Shown: positions 46,321-55,170 of the stretch, one piece after another
Position numbering within the stretch: the stretch's first letter is position 1
Layout: the number at the start of each line of letters is the position of its first letter
Source of the DNA: Salinisphaera hydrothermalis
Lineage (GTDB): Bacteria > Pseudomonadota > Gammaproteobacteria > Nevskiales > Salinisphaeraceae
Strand: one strand, 5' to 3'
DNA length: 64,000 nucleotides
Assembly (NCBI RefSeq): GCF_040361195.1
Contig: NZ_APNE01000001.1
Made by a program: the position numbers and the translations under genes
The notes under the pieces: generated by a model
What the model was told of the DNA's origin: nothing
Databases searched by the model: none
Seen by the model: only the letters and a program-made list of their open reading frames with translations

Positions 46321-47154
46321 TCAATCGGCGCTTTCCGGGTCGAATCCGAGCCGGGCGAGCAGGCCCTCGAATTCATCCAGGTCGTGGAAGGCGATACGCA
46401 GTTCGCCGCGCCGACGATTGGCGTCGTAGTGGATGCGCACGCTGTTGCCGACATGTTCGGCCAGCTGTTGCTCCAGCGCGGCGAGTTCGGGCGGTGCGGC
46501 CGCGGCCGCTTCGCTTCGCGGTTGGCTCTGCTCGCGCACCCAGAGTTCCAGACGACGCACACTGACGCGCTCGGCGGCGGCGCGTCGCGCCAGACGAATC
46601 TGGGTGGCGGCATCGAGGCCGGCCAGGATCTTGCCGTGGCCGATCGACAGAATGTGTTCGTCGAGCATCGCCTGCACCGGCTCGGCCAGCTGACGCAGAC
46701 GCAGGAAGTTGCTCACATAAGCGCGTGATTTGCCGATGCGCGCCGCGATTGCGTCGTGCGTCAAGCCATGGCTTTCGCCGAGACGCGCCAGCCCGTGGGC
46801 CGTGTCCATCACGCCGAGGGATTCACGCTGCAGGTTCTCAATCAGCCCGAGTACGCGGGCCTGCTCGGGGTCGAGATCGTTGCGCACGATCGCGGGCAGT
46901 TCAGCCAGCCCGGCGCGCTGGGCCGCGCGCCAGCGACGCTCGCCAGCCAGCAGCCGGAAACCCTGTTCGGGGTCGCCCGTGACGACGACCGGCTGGATTA
47001 CCCCGGATTCGCGGATCGAATCGGCCAGTTCGGCCAGGCCCGCGTCGTCGAAGCGGGTGCGCGCCTGATGCGGGTCGCGGGCGATCGATTCGATCGGCAA
47101 CCGGGCGATGCGGTGCTCGGGGCGTGCAAATGGCTTGTCGATATCGGTGCTCAA
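46321..47154 (-). CDS. parB: ParB-family chromosome/plasmid partition protein without a ParA partner
   Basis: 277 residues if translation begins at the TTG at 47154; the only in-frame ATGs upstream (from 47259) would overlap the divergent acyltransferase gene, so the start is uncertain. ParB motifs: CTP-binding box GERRWRAAQ (about 73-81), LIENLQRESL, a helix-turn-helix around IAARIGKSRAYVSNFLRLRQL, SIGHGKILAGL, and a C-terminal dimerisation domain. The usual N-terminal LGRGL-type ParA-contact motif of chromosomal ParB is not present with this start. No parA nearby and no parS (TGTTTCACGTGAAACA-like) seen in the window. Confidence 0.82.
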   Translation of the reverse strand: MSTDIDKPFARPEHRIARLPIESIARDPHQARTRFDDAGLAELADSIRESGVIQPVVVTGDPEQGFRLLAGERRWRAAQRAGLAELPAIVRNDLDPEQARVLGLIENLQRESLGVMDTAHGLARLGESHGLTHDAIAARIGKSRAYVSNFLRLRQLAEPVQAMLDEHILSIGHGKILAGLDAATQIRLARRAAAERVSVRRLELWVREQSQPRSEAAAAAPPELAALEQQLAEHVGNSVRIHYDANRRRGELRIAFHDLDEFEGLLARLGFDPESAD

Positions 47155-47251
47155 GGCCGGCGGGATCTGCGTGCTAAGCTCGAAAACGTACGTACTTAGT
47201 GTAAACCCGGTTAGCCCCGCGGGCGCTTTCGGTCCGCAAGCGAGGAGTGGT

Positions 47252-48070
47252 ATGCGCATCCGGCAGTATCTGAAGCCGCGGACCGTATCGCGCGAGGTCG
47301 AATCGATCGTGGACCGGCTACCGATGGGCAATATCGGGTCGCTGGGCTACGACCCCTGGGGGCTGAACCCCGACACCGCCAAGATCACTTTTATGGCGGT
47401 GCGCTGGCTCTACGAAAACTATTTCCGCGTGGTGGCTCATGGGCTGGACAACGTCCCGGCCAGCGGTCGCGTGCTGATCGTCGGCAACCACAGCGGGCAG
47501 TTACCCATGGATGGGGTGCTGGTGTCGTTCGCGGTCGCCAACAAGGGCGAGGGAGCGCGCCTGCCGCGCTCGATGATCGAGCGCTGGTTTCCCTCGGTGC
47601 CGTTTCTCGGCAACTGGATGAATTCGGTTGGTGGGGTGATCGGCGATCCCAAGAACTGCGCCAAGATGCTCGAGCGTGAAGAGGCGCTCGTCGTCTTTCC
47701 GGAGGGCGTGCGCGGCTCCGGCAAGCCTTATCGGTTGCGCTATCAGCTGCAGCGCTTCGGGCACGGCTTCATGCATCTGGCGATGGAGCACAACACGCCG
47801 ATCGTGCCGGTGGGGGTAGTGGGCTGCGAGGAAACCATGCCGTCGTTGGTCAACATCCGCCCGTTGGCCCGGATGCTCGGCATGCCGTATTTCCCGCTTT
47901 CCCCTCTGGTGCCGCTGCCGGCCCGGGTGATCCTGAACTTCGGCCAGCCGATGCAGTTTCCCAACGACGCCAACAGCGAGCGCGATGTGGAATGGCGGGT
48001 CGAGGAGGTCAAGGATGCAATCCGCGATCTGATCGATGCGGGGATCGCCCAGCGCAAGAGCATTTTCTAA
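47252..48070 (+). CDS. PlsC-like 1-acylglycerol-3-phosphate O-acyltransferase family protein
   Basis: 272 residues, start at 47252 with AGGAG upstream. The acyltransferase block I motif H-x4-D occurs as NHSGQLPMD, and FPEGVRGSGK is block III. No obvious N-terminal helix. It could acylate lysophosphatidic acid or another lipid acceptor. The next gene starts four bases after its stop, so it is tightly paired with the SDR; the pairing suggests a shared lipid-related pathway. Confidence 0.85.
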   Translation: MRIRQYLKPRTVSREVESIVDRLPMGNIGSLGYDPWGLNPDTAKITFMAVRWLYENYFRVVAHGLDNVPASGRVLIVGNHSGQLPMDGVLVSFAVANKGEGARLPRSMIERWFPSVPFLGNWMNSVGGVIGDPKNCAKMLEREEALVVFPEGVRGSGKPYRLRYQLQRFGHGFMHLAMEHNTPIVPVGVVGCEETMPSLVNIRPLARMLGMPYFPLSPLVPLPARVILNFGQPMQFPNDANSERDVEWRVEEVKDAIRDLIDAGIAQRKSIF

Positions 48071-48073
48071 ATC

Positions 48074-49156
48074 ATGAGCGATAACGACAACCAAGAGAAA
48101 AAGCCGTCCGGTGCGGGCGGCCATAAAGCAGCCGACGCGGGCCGGGGCGGGCGCAAGACGCCGGCGCGACGCGGCCCCGTGGGCGCGCCGCGGGATCGCA
48201 GCGCCAAGCTCGGTATGGGGTACGGCCATCGCGGCAAGATCATGGTTACCGGTGCGGCCGGGGCGCTCGCCCAGCATGTGATCGCCGATCTGACCGAGCG
48301 TGGCTACGAGGTGGTGGGTGTCGAGTTTCGGGGGGTACAGGACGACTATCCCGATACGGTTGATTATGTCATCGACTTCAACCAGCGCCCGTTCGAGGAT
48401 GTCTTCCGCGAGCACGATTTCGTTGGCATCGCGCATCTGGGCCGTATTCGCTTCACGCAATCGACCCGCGGCCGGCGCTATTCAGCCAACGTGGTCGGCA
48501 CGTCTCGGCTGCTGCGCCTGGCACGCAAGTACGGCGTCGAGAAGGTGCTTGCGCTATCCACCTTCCACGTCTACGGGGCGGACGCCCGCAATCCGAGCCT
48601 CATTGACGAGGAATATCCGATGCGCGCGGCCAATCTCATGCCGGAGACCGTGGACGCCGTCGAGCTCGAGAATCTGTTCAACATTCATCTTTACAAGCAT
48701 CCCGAGCTCAACATTGTGGTGCTGCGGCCGTGCAATATTGCCGGGCCGGGCATCAAGAACGAGATCAGTCGCATGCTGGCGCAGCCGGTGGCGCCGTGTC
48801 TGGTCGGATTCTCCCCGCTGATGCAGTTCATCCACGTCGCCGATATGTCGGCGGCTGTGGTTGCGGCGTTCGAGCAGAACCATCCCGGGGTATATAATGT
48901 CGCACCAGACGATTACGTGACCTATCAGGATGCACTGCAGATGGCGGGGTGCCGTCGCCTGTTCCTGCCCTCGATTCCCCCGGTGCTTGCCCGTCGTGCG
49001 GTCCGCGCGCTCGGTCGTCTGGCACCGTCCGAATATCTGATCGATTTCTTCAAGTACTCGGTGATCATCGATGGCAGCCTGTTTTCGCGTACTTACGATT
49101 TCACACCGCAGTATTCGCTATCGGAGTTGTTTGCCCATTACCGCGCCTTGAAATAG
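48074..49156 (+). CDS. NAD-dependent epimerase/SDR family protein
   Basis: 360 residues. A basic, Gly-rich disordered N-terminus (about 1-45) precedes the extended-SDR Rossmann motif VTGAAGALAQHV (about 57-68). Downstream are LALSTFHVYG (typical SDR active-site strand) and VLRPCNIAGPG. The canonical YxxxK is not clear; the segment around residue 185 instead reads LENLFNIHLYK. Closest in style to UDP-sugar epimerases or sterol-type dehydrogenases; substrate unknown. Paired with the acyltransferase four bases upstream. Confidence 0.8.
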   Translation: MSDNDNQEKKPSGAGGHKAADAGRGGRKTPARRGPVGAPRDRSAKLGMGYGHRGKIMVTGAAGALAQHVIADLTERGYEVVGVEFRGVQDDYPDTVDYVIDFNQRPFEDVFREHDFVGIAHLGRIRFTQSTRGRRYSANVVGTSRLLRLARKYGVEKVLALSTFHVYGADARNPSLIDEEYPMRAANLMPETVDAVELENLFNIHLYKHPELNIVVLRPCNIAGPGIKNEISRMLAQPVAPCLVGFSPLMQFIHVADMSAAVVAAFEQNHPGVYNVAPDDYVTYQDALQMAGCRRLFLPSIPPVLARRAVRALGRLAPSEYLIDFFKYSVIIDGSLFSRTYDFTPQYSLSELFAHYRALK

Positions 49157-49189
49157 CGCCGGGCCGCCCCGTTCCGAGGTCTGAATTTC

Positions 49190-49981
49190 ATGCCAACAAC
49201 GTCGCGCTTCCATTTCACCCTGGCCAGCCTGCTGGCTGTGCTGCTTCTTGCCGGCTGTGTTCACAGCCCGCCCTCTGACCCGTGGGATCCGCTGGAGCCC
49301 GTCAACCGCTTCAACTACAAGCTCAACGAGAAGGCCGATCAGTACGCGGTGCGCCCGGCGGCCCAGGTCTACAACAAGATCGTGCCGGCTCCGGTGCAGG
49401 CCAGCGTGACGCATTTCTTCGACAACGCCAGCCAACCGGTGACCATGGTCAATAGCCTGCTTCAGCTGAAGTGGGGCAAGTTTAACCAGTCGCTTGGCCG
49501 GTTCATGATCAACAGCTCGTTCGGTCTCGGCGGTCTATTCGATGTGGCCAGCAAGCTGAAGGTGCCGCATCCGGATGAGGATTTCGGCCAGACGCTCGGT
49601 TACTGGGGCCTTGGCCCGGGGATGTACATCTATCTGCCGCTGCTCGGGCCGTCGGACGGACGTGATCTGTTCGGCAAGTTGGGGGATCAGTTCACCAACC
49701 CGATCAATTACGTCGACCAGATCGATACGATCAACAACGACTATCCCTGGGTGCCGTATGCGCTGCGTGGGATCGAGGGGCTGAATCTGCGGGCGAGCCT
49801 GCTTGGCTTCGATTCGACGCTCAAGCAGCAGTTTGACCCCTATGCCTTCGTGCGCAGCTACTACCTGGAAAATCGACGGGAGGCAGTCTACGACGGTCAT
49901 GTGCCGGCGAAGCTCAAGCGCTCCGACGACGGTTCGCAGGATTTTCCGTCCGCCGCGCCCGATCAGGGCAGCAGCGACTGA
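49190..49981 (+). CDS. mlaA: MlaA (VacJ) outer-membrane phospholipid-removal lipoprotein
   Basis: 263 residues. Lipobox LAGC near residue 24. The VacJ signature DPWDPLEPVNRFNYKLNE (about 33-50) and the GPSDGRDLFG segment (about 158-167) are clear. It sits in the outer membrane next to porins and passes mislocalised phospholipids to the periplasmic Mla proteins. The remaining mlaBCDEF genes are not in the window. Third in a same-strand lipid run; it starts 34 bases after the SDR stop. Confidence 0.94.
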   Translation: MPTTSRFHFTLASLLAVLLLAGCVHSPPSDPWDPLEPVNRFNYKLNEKADQYAVRPAAQVYNKIVPAPVQASVTHFFDNASQPVTMVNSLLQLKWGKFNQSLGRFMINSSFGLGGLFDVASKLKVPHPDEDFGQTLGYWGLGPGMYIYLPLLGPSDGRDLFGKLGDQFTNPINYVDQIDTINNDYPWVPYALRGIEGLNLRASLLGFDSTLKQQFDPYAFVRSYYLENRREAVYDGHVPAKLKRSDDGSQDFPSAAPDQGSSD

Positions 49982-50006
49982 TCGAGCCGTGTCGTCCGAC
50001 ACGGAT

Positions 50007-50684
50007 ATGCGAGCGCTCATGCATATGACGCGCGATCAGCTGCATGCCTCGGCCACGCGTTACTACAAGACACGCGGGCCGACCGAGCCGGACGTTGCGC
50101 TGGTCGAACATGGCGCCGCGCGCGCGGTGTTCAAGGACTACGGGCGCTCGCCCGGCTGGTTCAACCGGTTCATCGCGCCGGTTCTGCTCTGGCGCGAGGC
50201 AACCGCGCTCGCTGCGCTGGCCGATCTCGCGGGCGTACCGCGGTTGTATCGCCGGGTCGATCGTCGCGGTTTGCTGATCGAGCACTGCCCAGCCATGCCC
50301 TGGCCGCATGCCCACCCGGGCGATGTGGCCTATGAGCGCCTGGATACGCTGGTGACGGCCATGCACGAGCGCGGTGTAGCGCACGGCGACTTGCGTGGCG
50401 GCGGCAATATTCTGGTCGACGATCAGGATCGGCCGTATCTGGTGGACTTCGTCTCGCGTGTCCGGCGGGGGCGCCCGTGGAACCTGCCGTGGAACTGGAT
50501 CTTTGGCCAACTCGAGGCGGCTGATCGTAGCGCGCTGGCCAAGCTGCGGGTGCGTTACGCACGGCATCTGGCGACCGCTGTCGACTATGAATTGCGCCAC
50601 CCGAACACCGGGTTCGCACGATTCGCTCGGCGCCTGGGCCAGCGTATTCGCCGCGGTGTGCGATTCTTCGGCGCGCAAAGCTGA
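50007..50684 (+). CDS. small RIO/WaaP-type kinase-like protein
   Basis: 225 residues from ATG 50007; ATGs at 50019 and 50025 and a GTG at 49989 are in frame, with no clear RBS. Kinase features: VFKDYGRSPGWF with an ATP-site Lys, catalytic HGDLRGGGNILV, and the metal-binding YLVDFVSRVRRG (Asp-Phe instead of Asp-Phe-Gly). Similar to lipopolysaccharide-core or Kdo kinases, which phosphorylate sugars in lipid A-linked cores. Sits between mlaA and plsB (6 bases before plsB). Confidence 0.7.
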   Translation: MRALMHMTRDQLHASATRYYKTRGPTEPDVALVEHGAARAVFKDYGRSPGWFNRFIAPVLLWREATALAALADLAGVPRLYRRVDRRGLLIEHCPAMPWPHAHPGDVAYERLDTLVTAMHERGVAHGDLRGGGNILVDDQDRPYLVDFVSRVRRGRPWNLPWNWIFGQLEAADRSALAKLRVRYARHLATAVDYELRHPNTGFARFARRLGQRIRRGVRFFGAQS

Positions 50685-50690
50685 GCCGCC

Positions 50691-53183
50691 ATGCTTCGAT
50701 TCGTTCTGCGTATCCTGCTGATCTTCATGCCGCTCGTGCGCTGGCCGTTGCGGGCGTGGATCCGGACGCATGTCTCGCCGTCGGATCTCAACGAGCTGGC
50801 GATCGATTTCGACAAGCCGGTCTGCTACGTGCTGCCGGTTGCCAGCCTGCTCGACTGGCTCGCCCTGGAAGCGGTCTGCGATGCCCACGGCATGCCGCGG
50901 CCCTATCTGGCGGGCAATCGACCGCCCACCGTCAAACGGGCCGTGGTACTGGCGCTACCGGTGGGGCGCTCGCGCCAACGCTCGGAACTGCAACGCATCG
51001 TCACTCGCGGGCTGCACGACCATACGTTCGATGTGCAGCTGGTGCCGGTGTCGGTGTTCTGGGGGCGCAATCCGGTTCAGGAAACCTCGATCTTTCGGAT
51101 CCTGTTCGCCGATTCCGAGCGATCGAGTCGGCTGCGCAAGATTCTGATCGTGGCCGCCAACGGGCGCAATACGCTGGTGCATTTCGGCCAGCCGATCGAT
51201 TATCGCAACGTGGTCGACGCGTCGGCCACGCCGGGCGCGCTGGTACGCAAGCTGGTGCGCGTACTGCGCGTGCACTTCCGACGCCAGCGCGCGGCCACGC
51301 TGGGCCCGGGCGTGTCGCGGCGCGCGCAGCTCATCGATACGCTGATGGCGGATCCCAAGGTCGTTACCGAGATCACCGAGACCGCCCGGCGCGAGCGCAA
51401 GAATGTGGCCGCGATCCGGGTCCGAGCCCGCGAATACGCCGACGAGATCGCCGCCGATTACTCGAACATCGCGATCGGCTTCATGCTGCGCGTGCTGACC
51501 TGGCTGTGGCACCGGATCTACGACGGTATCGACGTCAAGCATCTGCCGCGCCTGCGCGAGGCGGCGCACGGCAACCGCGAGGTGATCTATCTGCCGAGCC
51601 ATCGCTCGCATATGGATTATCTGCTGCTGTCGTACATCCTGTATCAGGAAGGCTTGGCTCTGCCGCAGATCGCGGCCGGCGTGAATCTCAACTTCTGGCC
51701 GGTGGGTGGGCTGTTGCGGCGCTGCGGCGCGTTCTACTTGCGGCGCAGCTTCAAGGGTGACCGGCTCTATGCCGCTGTATTCCGGACCTATGTCGAGACC
51801 CTGGTCGCGCGCGGCCAGCCCATGAAGTTCTACCCGGAGGGCGGGCGTAGCCGCACCGGGCGGCTGCTCGCGCCCAAGACCGGCATGTTGCAGATGACCG
51901 TGGCCAGCGCGCTGGCCTCCAGCGGCAACGCGCCGGTGGCCGTGGTGCCGGTCTATATCGGCTACGACCGGGTGATGGAGGTCAAGGGCTATTTCGATGA
52001 GCTGCGCGGTACCCGCGTCAAGAAAGGCGAGACCATGGGCGATCTCGTGCGTGGCTCCACACGGGTGCTCAAACGCAAATATGGCCGTGTGTTCGTGTCC
52101 TTCGGCGAGCCGATCGAGCTACAGCGCTTTGCCGACGACCATTTGCCGGACTGGCGCGATCGCATGACCGATCTCGCCGTGGATTCGCGGCCGAAATGGC
52201 TGCAGCAGTTCACCGATGCGCTGGCCGACGACGTTATGCGCGGCATCAACGCCACGGCGACACTCAACGCGACCGGACTGGCCTGTTTGATCCTGCTCGG
52301 CGCGCCGCAGAAGTCGGTGGCCGAGGACGAAATGGTGCATAGCCTCGAACTGCTGGCCCGGCTCGCGCATGCCTGCCCGTATTCGAACGACGCCAGCGCG
52401 CCGGAGCCGGATGGCGCCGCTTTGCTGGCCGAGGCCGAGCCGCTCATGCGACTGATCCGGGCGCCGCATGCCTGGGGCGATATTCTGACCGTCGACTCGC
52501 GCCAAGCGGTGCTCCTGACCTATACGCGCAACAACGTGATGCACTTGTTTGCGCTGCCCTCGCTGATCGCCAATTTCTTTGCGCATTTCGAGCAGCGCAA
52601 CGAAAAAGCATTGCTCGACGACGCCGCCGAGCTTTATCCGTTGCTGGCCTCCGAATTGTTCCTGCGCTGGCCGGTCGATGCCTGCCGCGATGCGCTCGTC
52701 GACGCGATCGAGGGCATGATCGAATGCGGCCTGTTGTCGCGGACCGAGAAGGGCGCCTTGCGGCGTCCCGTGGCCGGCACCCAGACCTTTGCCGCGCTGA
52801 TGAGCCTGGCGCGGATCATGCGCGAGGCGCTGGAGCGCTACGCCATGACGGCGATGCTGCTCAGCCACAACCTCGAAGTCGGCGTGGTCGAGCGCGGTCG
52901 CTTCGAACGTCAGTGCCAACTCATGGCCGAGCGCATGGCGCTGCTCACTGGCCGCAACAGCCCCGAGTTCTTCGATGCGCGCTTGTTCCGCAACCACCTG
53001 CAGACCCTGGTCAAGGCCGGACTGCTGCGGCCCGAGGGCAACAAGTTGTACATCGACGAATCACTGCGGCATCTGGCCGAGCATGCGCTGCGTCTACTGG
53101 GTTCCGATATCCGCCAGACCATTGCCCATCTCACGTCCATGCCGCAGCTTGAGGACGCCACGCCGGGACAGACGCTGGGCTAA
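50691..53183 (+). CDS. plsB: PlsB glycerol-3-phosphate acyltransferase
   Basis: 830 residues, usual length. Acyltransferase motif I HRSHMDYLL (about residue 304 on), motif III FYPEGGRSRTG and motif IV VPVYIGYDRVME lie in the middle; the long N-terminal and C-terminal alpha-helical regions are typical of PlsB. Catalyses the first committed step of phospholipid synthesis, acylation of glycerol-3-phosphate, at the inner membrane. Same-strand neighbour of the kinase, mlaA, SDR and acyltransferase genes, together a lipid-centred run. Confidence 0.97.
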   Translation: MLRFVLRILLIFMPLVRWPLRAWIRTHVSPSDLNELAIDFDKPVCYVLPVASLLDWLALEAVCDAHGMPRPYLAGNRPPTVKRAVVLALPVGRSRQRSELQRIVTRGLHDHTFDVQLVPVSVFWGRNPVQETSIFRILFADSERSSRLRKILIVAANGRNTLVHFGQPIDYRNVVDASATPGALVRKLVRVLRVHFRRQRAATLGPGVSRRAQLIDTLMADPKVVTEITETARRERKNVAAIRVRAREYADEIAADYSNIAIGFMLRVLTWLWHRIYDGIDVKHLPRLREAAHGNREVIYLPSHRSHMDYLLLSYILYQEGLALPQIAAGVNLNFWPVGGLLRRCGAFYLRRSFKGDRLYAAVFRTYVETLVARGQPMKFYPEGGRSRTGRLLAPKTGMLQMTVASALASSGNAPVAVVPVYIGYDRVMEVKGYFDELRGTRVKKGETMGDLVRGSTRVLKRKYGRVFVSFGEPIELQRFADDHLPDWRDRMTDLAVDSRPKWLQQFTDALADDVMRGINATATLNATGLACLILLGAPQKSVAEDEMVHSLELLARLAHACPYSNDASAPEPDGAALLAEAEPLMRLIRAPHAWGDILTVDSRQAVLLTYTRNNVMHLFALPSLIANFFAHFEQRNEKALLDDAAELYPLLASELFLRWPVDACRDALVDAIEGMIECGLLSRTEKGALRRPVAGTQTFAALMSLARIMREALERYAMTAMLLSHNLEVGVVERGRFERQCQLMAERMALLTGRNSPEFFDARLFRNHLQTLVKAGLLRPEGNKLYIDESLRHLAEHALRLLGSDIRQTIAHLTSMPQLEDATPGQTLG

Positions 53184-53260
53184 GATGCGATATACGACGC
53201 GTTGGCCGGTCACATTGGCGGCCGGCACCGCTCGCCGATCGATGGTTCAGGGCGGCGCTC

Positions 53261-53533
53261 ATGGTTAATGGGCTGATCGCGCTCATGGCCGCAGTCGCGG
53301 CGCTCGTCAATATCGCCACGGCCCTGATACCCCGACGGCGCGATCGTCGTTGGGTTGTCTTTCCGTGGCTGATGGCGATCGGTTTGGTCGTGATGGCGGC
53401 CGGGCTATTCGTGCACTCGAGCACGATGTTGGCGCTCGTGTGTGCAGGCAGCGTTTGCCTGATCGCGGGCGCCGCGTTGCTCCTGCGGTTTTCGATGCGC
53501 GGATTGTCTGCGACGCGCGGGTCGCCCGATTGA
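53261..53533 (+). CDS. small three-helix membrane protein, unknown
   Basis: 90 residues. Three hydrophobic segments (about 3-22, 32-52 and 58-78) separated by short basic loops (RRRDRR, about 26-31). GGGCGG precedes the ATG at modest distance. Codon use is normal. No family recognised. It follows plsB by 77 bases and ends before a long hairpin. Confidence 0.45.
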   Translation: MVNGLIALMAAVAALVNIATALIPRRRDRRWVVFPWLMAIGLVVMAAGLFVHSSTMLALVCAGSVCLIAGAALLLRFSMRGLSATRGSPD

Positions 53534-53561
53534 GTGCCAGGGCGGTATAGAGGCTGTACGC

Positions 53562-53599
53562 GCCCGTTCCAGGCGCTGCGAGTAGCGCCTGGAACGGGC
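53562..53599. terminator. 16-bp perfect hairpin between convergent genes
   Basis: GCCCGTTCCAGGCGCT (53562-53577), loop GCGAGT, then exact complement (53584-53599). No T run on either side. Probably a bidirectional stop for the membrane-protein gene and sppA, or a recombination/REP-like hairpin. Confidence 0.45.
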
Positions 53600-53607
53600 A
53601 AGCCGCG

Positions 53608-54600
53608 CTATTGGACGCTGCCCCGCCAGAGATAGAGCGGTTCCGGTCCGTCGAAGCGGCCGCTCGCGCCGAGCGCGCTCAGCCAGCCGGCGGCGGCATT
53701 CGCCGATCCGACGTCGGTGTTGGCCGCCGCGCTCAGGGTGTCCGGTGCCTGCTTGCCCTGGTAGTAGCGGATTACACGGGCTTGGCTGACGCCGGCCGCC
53801 CGGCGCGCGGCGGCAATGACGTCGTCCCGATGCCCGATGGCATCGACCAGGCCCAGCTGTTTTGCTTCGGGCGCGGCGAAGATACGGCCATCGGTGATCA
53901 TGTCGATCTTGGAACGATCGAGATGCGGTCGATTCTGTTCGACTACCGAGACGAAACGGTGGTACAGGCTATCGACGACGCGCTGCACGATGGCGTGCTC
54001 GTTCGGCTTCGGGGCGCGCAGCGGCGACATGATGTCTTTATGCGGTCCGGACGTGACGCTGGTGTCGGCGAGCCCGATCTTGTGCATCAGGCCAGCCGCG
54101 TTGACGTCGACGATGATCACGCCGATCGAGCCGGTAATGGTGGTCGGCTCGGCGATGACGCGGTCGGCGCTCATCGCGATGTAATAGCCGCCCGAGGCCG
54201 CGACGCCGCCAAGGCTGGCGATCACCGGCACGCCGGTCTGTGCTTCGTAGCGCTTGATGCGATGGTAGATCTCATCACTGGCGGCGACCGTGCCGCCCGG
54301 GCTATCGATACGCAGCACCACGGCCTTGATCCGGTCGTCTTTCTGCGCCTTGTCGAGCGCTCGGCTGATATCGGTCAGCGTGGAGGGGCTGCGGGCCAGA
54401 CCGAAGGCATGGCTGGACGGATGGGCGGAAATGAAACCGTCCACGTCGAGCCAGAGAATCTTGGCCTGGCCGTGGCCGCTGATGCGCGTCTCGTGCAGCG
54501 CGTTGCTTTGTCCGCCGCCGAACGGTCCGTTGATGGTGATGCACCCGGCCAGGGCCAGACAGGCCAGGGCCGGCACGACAAGGCGGATCAGCCGGCGCAT
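53608..54600 (-). CDS. sppA: SppA-type signal peptide peptidase, lipoprotein form
   Basis: 330 residues from the ATG at 54600, giving a lipobox (LAGC); a longer frame to 54666 overlaps the upstream gene. Catalytic Ser is in GGVAASGGYYIAM; the general-base Lys is expected further on in the S49 fold and I did not pin it. The RIDSPGGTVAASDEIY segment is the Gly-rich crotonase-like signature. A single S49 domain (SppA36-like) digesting cleaved signal peptides. ATG overlaps the upstream TGA. Confidence 0.88.
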   Translation of the reverse strand: MRRLIRLVVPALACLALAGCITINGPFGGGQSNALHETRISGHGQAKILWLDVDGFISAHPSSHAFGLARSPSTLTDISRALDKAQKDDRIKAVVLRIDSPGGTVAASDEIYHRIKRYEAQTGVPVIASLGGVAASGGYYIAMSADRVIAEPTTITGSIGVIIVDVNAAGLMHKIGLADTSVTSGPHKDIMSPLRAPKPNEHAIVQRVVDSLYHRFVSVVEQNRPHLDRSKIDMITDGRIFAAPEAKQLGLVDAIGHRDDVIAAARRAAGVSQARVIRYYQGKQAPDTLSAAANTDVGSANAAAGWLSALGASGRFDGPEPLYLWRGSVQ

Positions 54601-55115
54601 CAGTGGACTTCGCTCTGCCAGGCCTCGATCGCAGCGATCATGTGCTCGGCGGCCTGGGTCAGGCAATGGTGAGCATCCTCGCGTTCGTCGTCGTCCAGAT
54701 GCGACCAGGCCATGGCGATATAACGCACGCCGGGGTCGAGCACCGATTGCTCATGCACCTGTTGATAAGCGGTTTCGAGTGCCGCCAGGCACTGGCCAAT
54801 GGCATCCGCGGGCAGCTCGGCTTCCTGAAAGACCATGACACAGGCGGCGGTCGCGGCCTTGTCGATCCAGTCGTTCTGGTCAGTGGCCACGTCCGGATAG
54901 TGTTCACGATACAAATCGGCCAGCCGGGTGACCATGTCAACCAGGGCCAGCATGGCCGGCATGTCGTCGAACAGATATTTATGCCCGCGCTTAGCAGCGG
55001 TTTCGGCCGCGGCCCGTAGCGCCGGCCCCACCACGCGGTGATAGGTTGTGTGATCCAGTGCTTCCGGGTTGGCCGACTCGGGGTTCAGCGGGGTCTGATT
55101 GTGATTACTGTTCAT
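54600..55115 (-). CDS. hypothetical protein coupled to sppA
   Basis: 171 residues, soluble, largely alpha-helical and acidic, no signal peptide. Near residue 100 it contains AELPADAIGQCLAALETA. The stop TGA overlaps the sppA ATG (TGATG), so expression is coupled. I recognise no family. A start at 55115 is the first in-frame ATG. Confidence 0.55.
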   Translation of the reverse strand: MNSNHNQTPLNPESANPEALDHTTYHRVVGPALRAAAETAAKRGHKYLFDDMPAMLALVDMVTRLADLYREHYPDVATDQNDWIDKAATAACVMVFQEAELPADAIGQCLAALETAYQQVHEQSVLDPGVRYIAMAWSHLDDDEREDAHHCLTQAAEHMIAAIEAWQSEVH

Positions 55116-55170
55116 CGCGTCACTCTACCGTGCCGTTAAAGATAAAAAGAAAACCGGGCGGTATCGCCGA

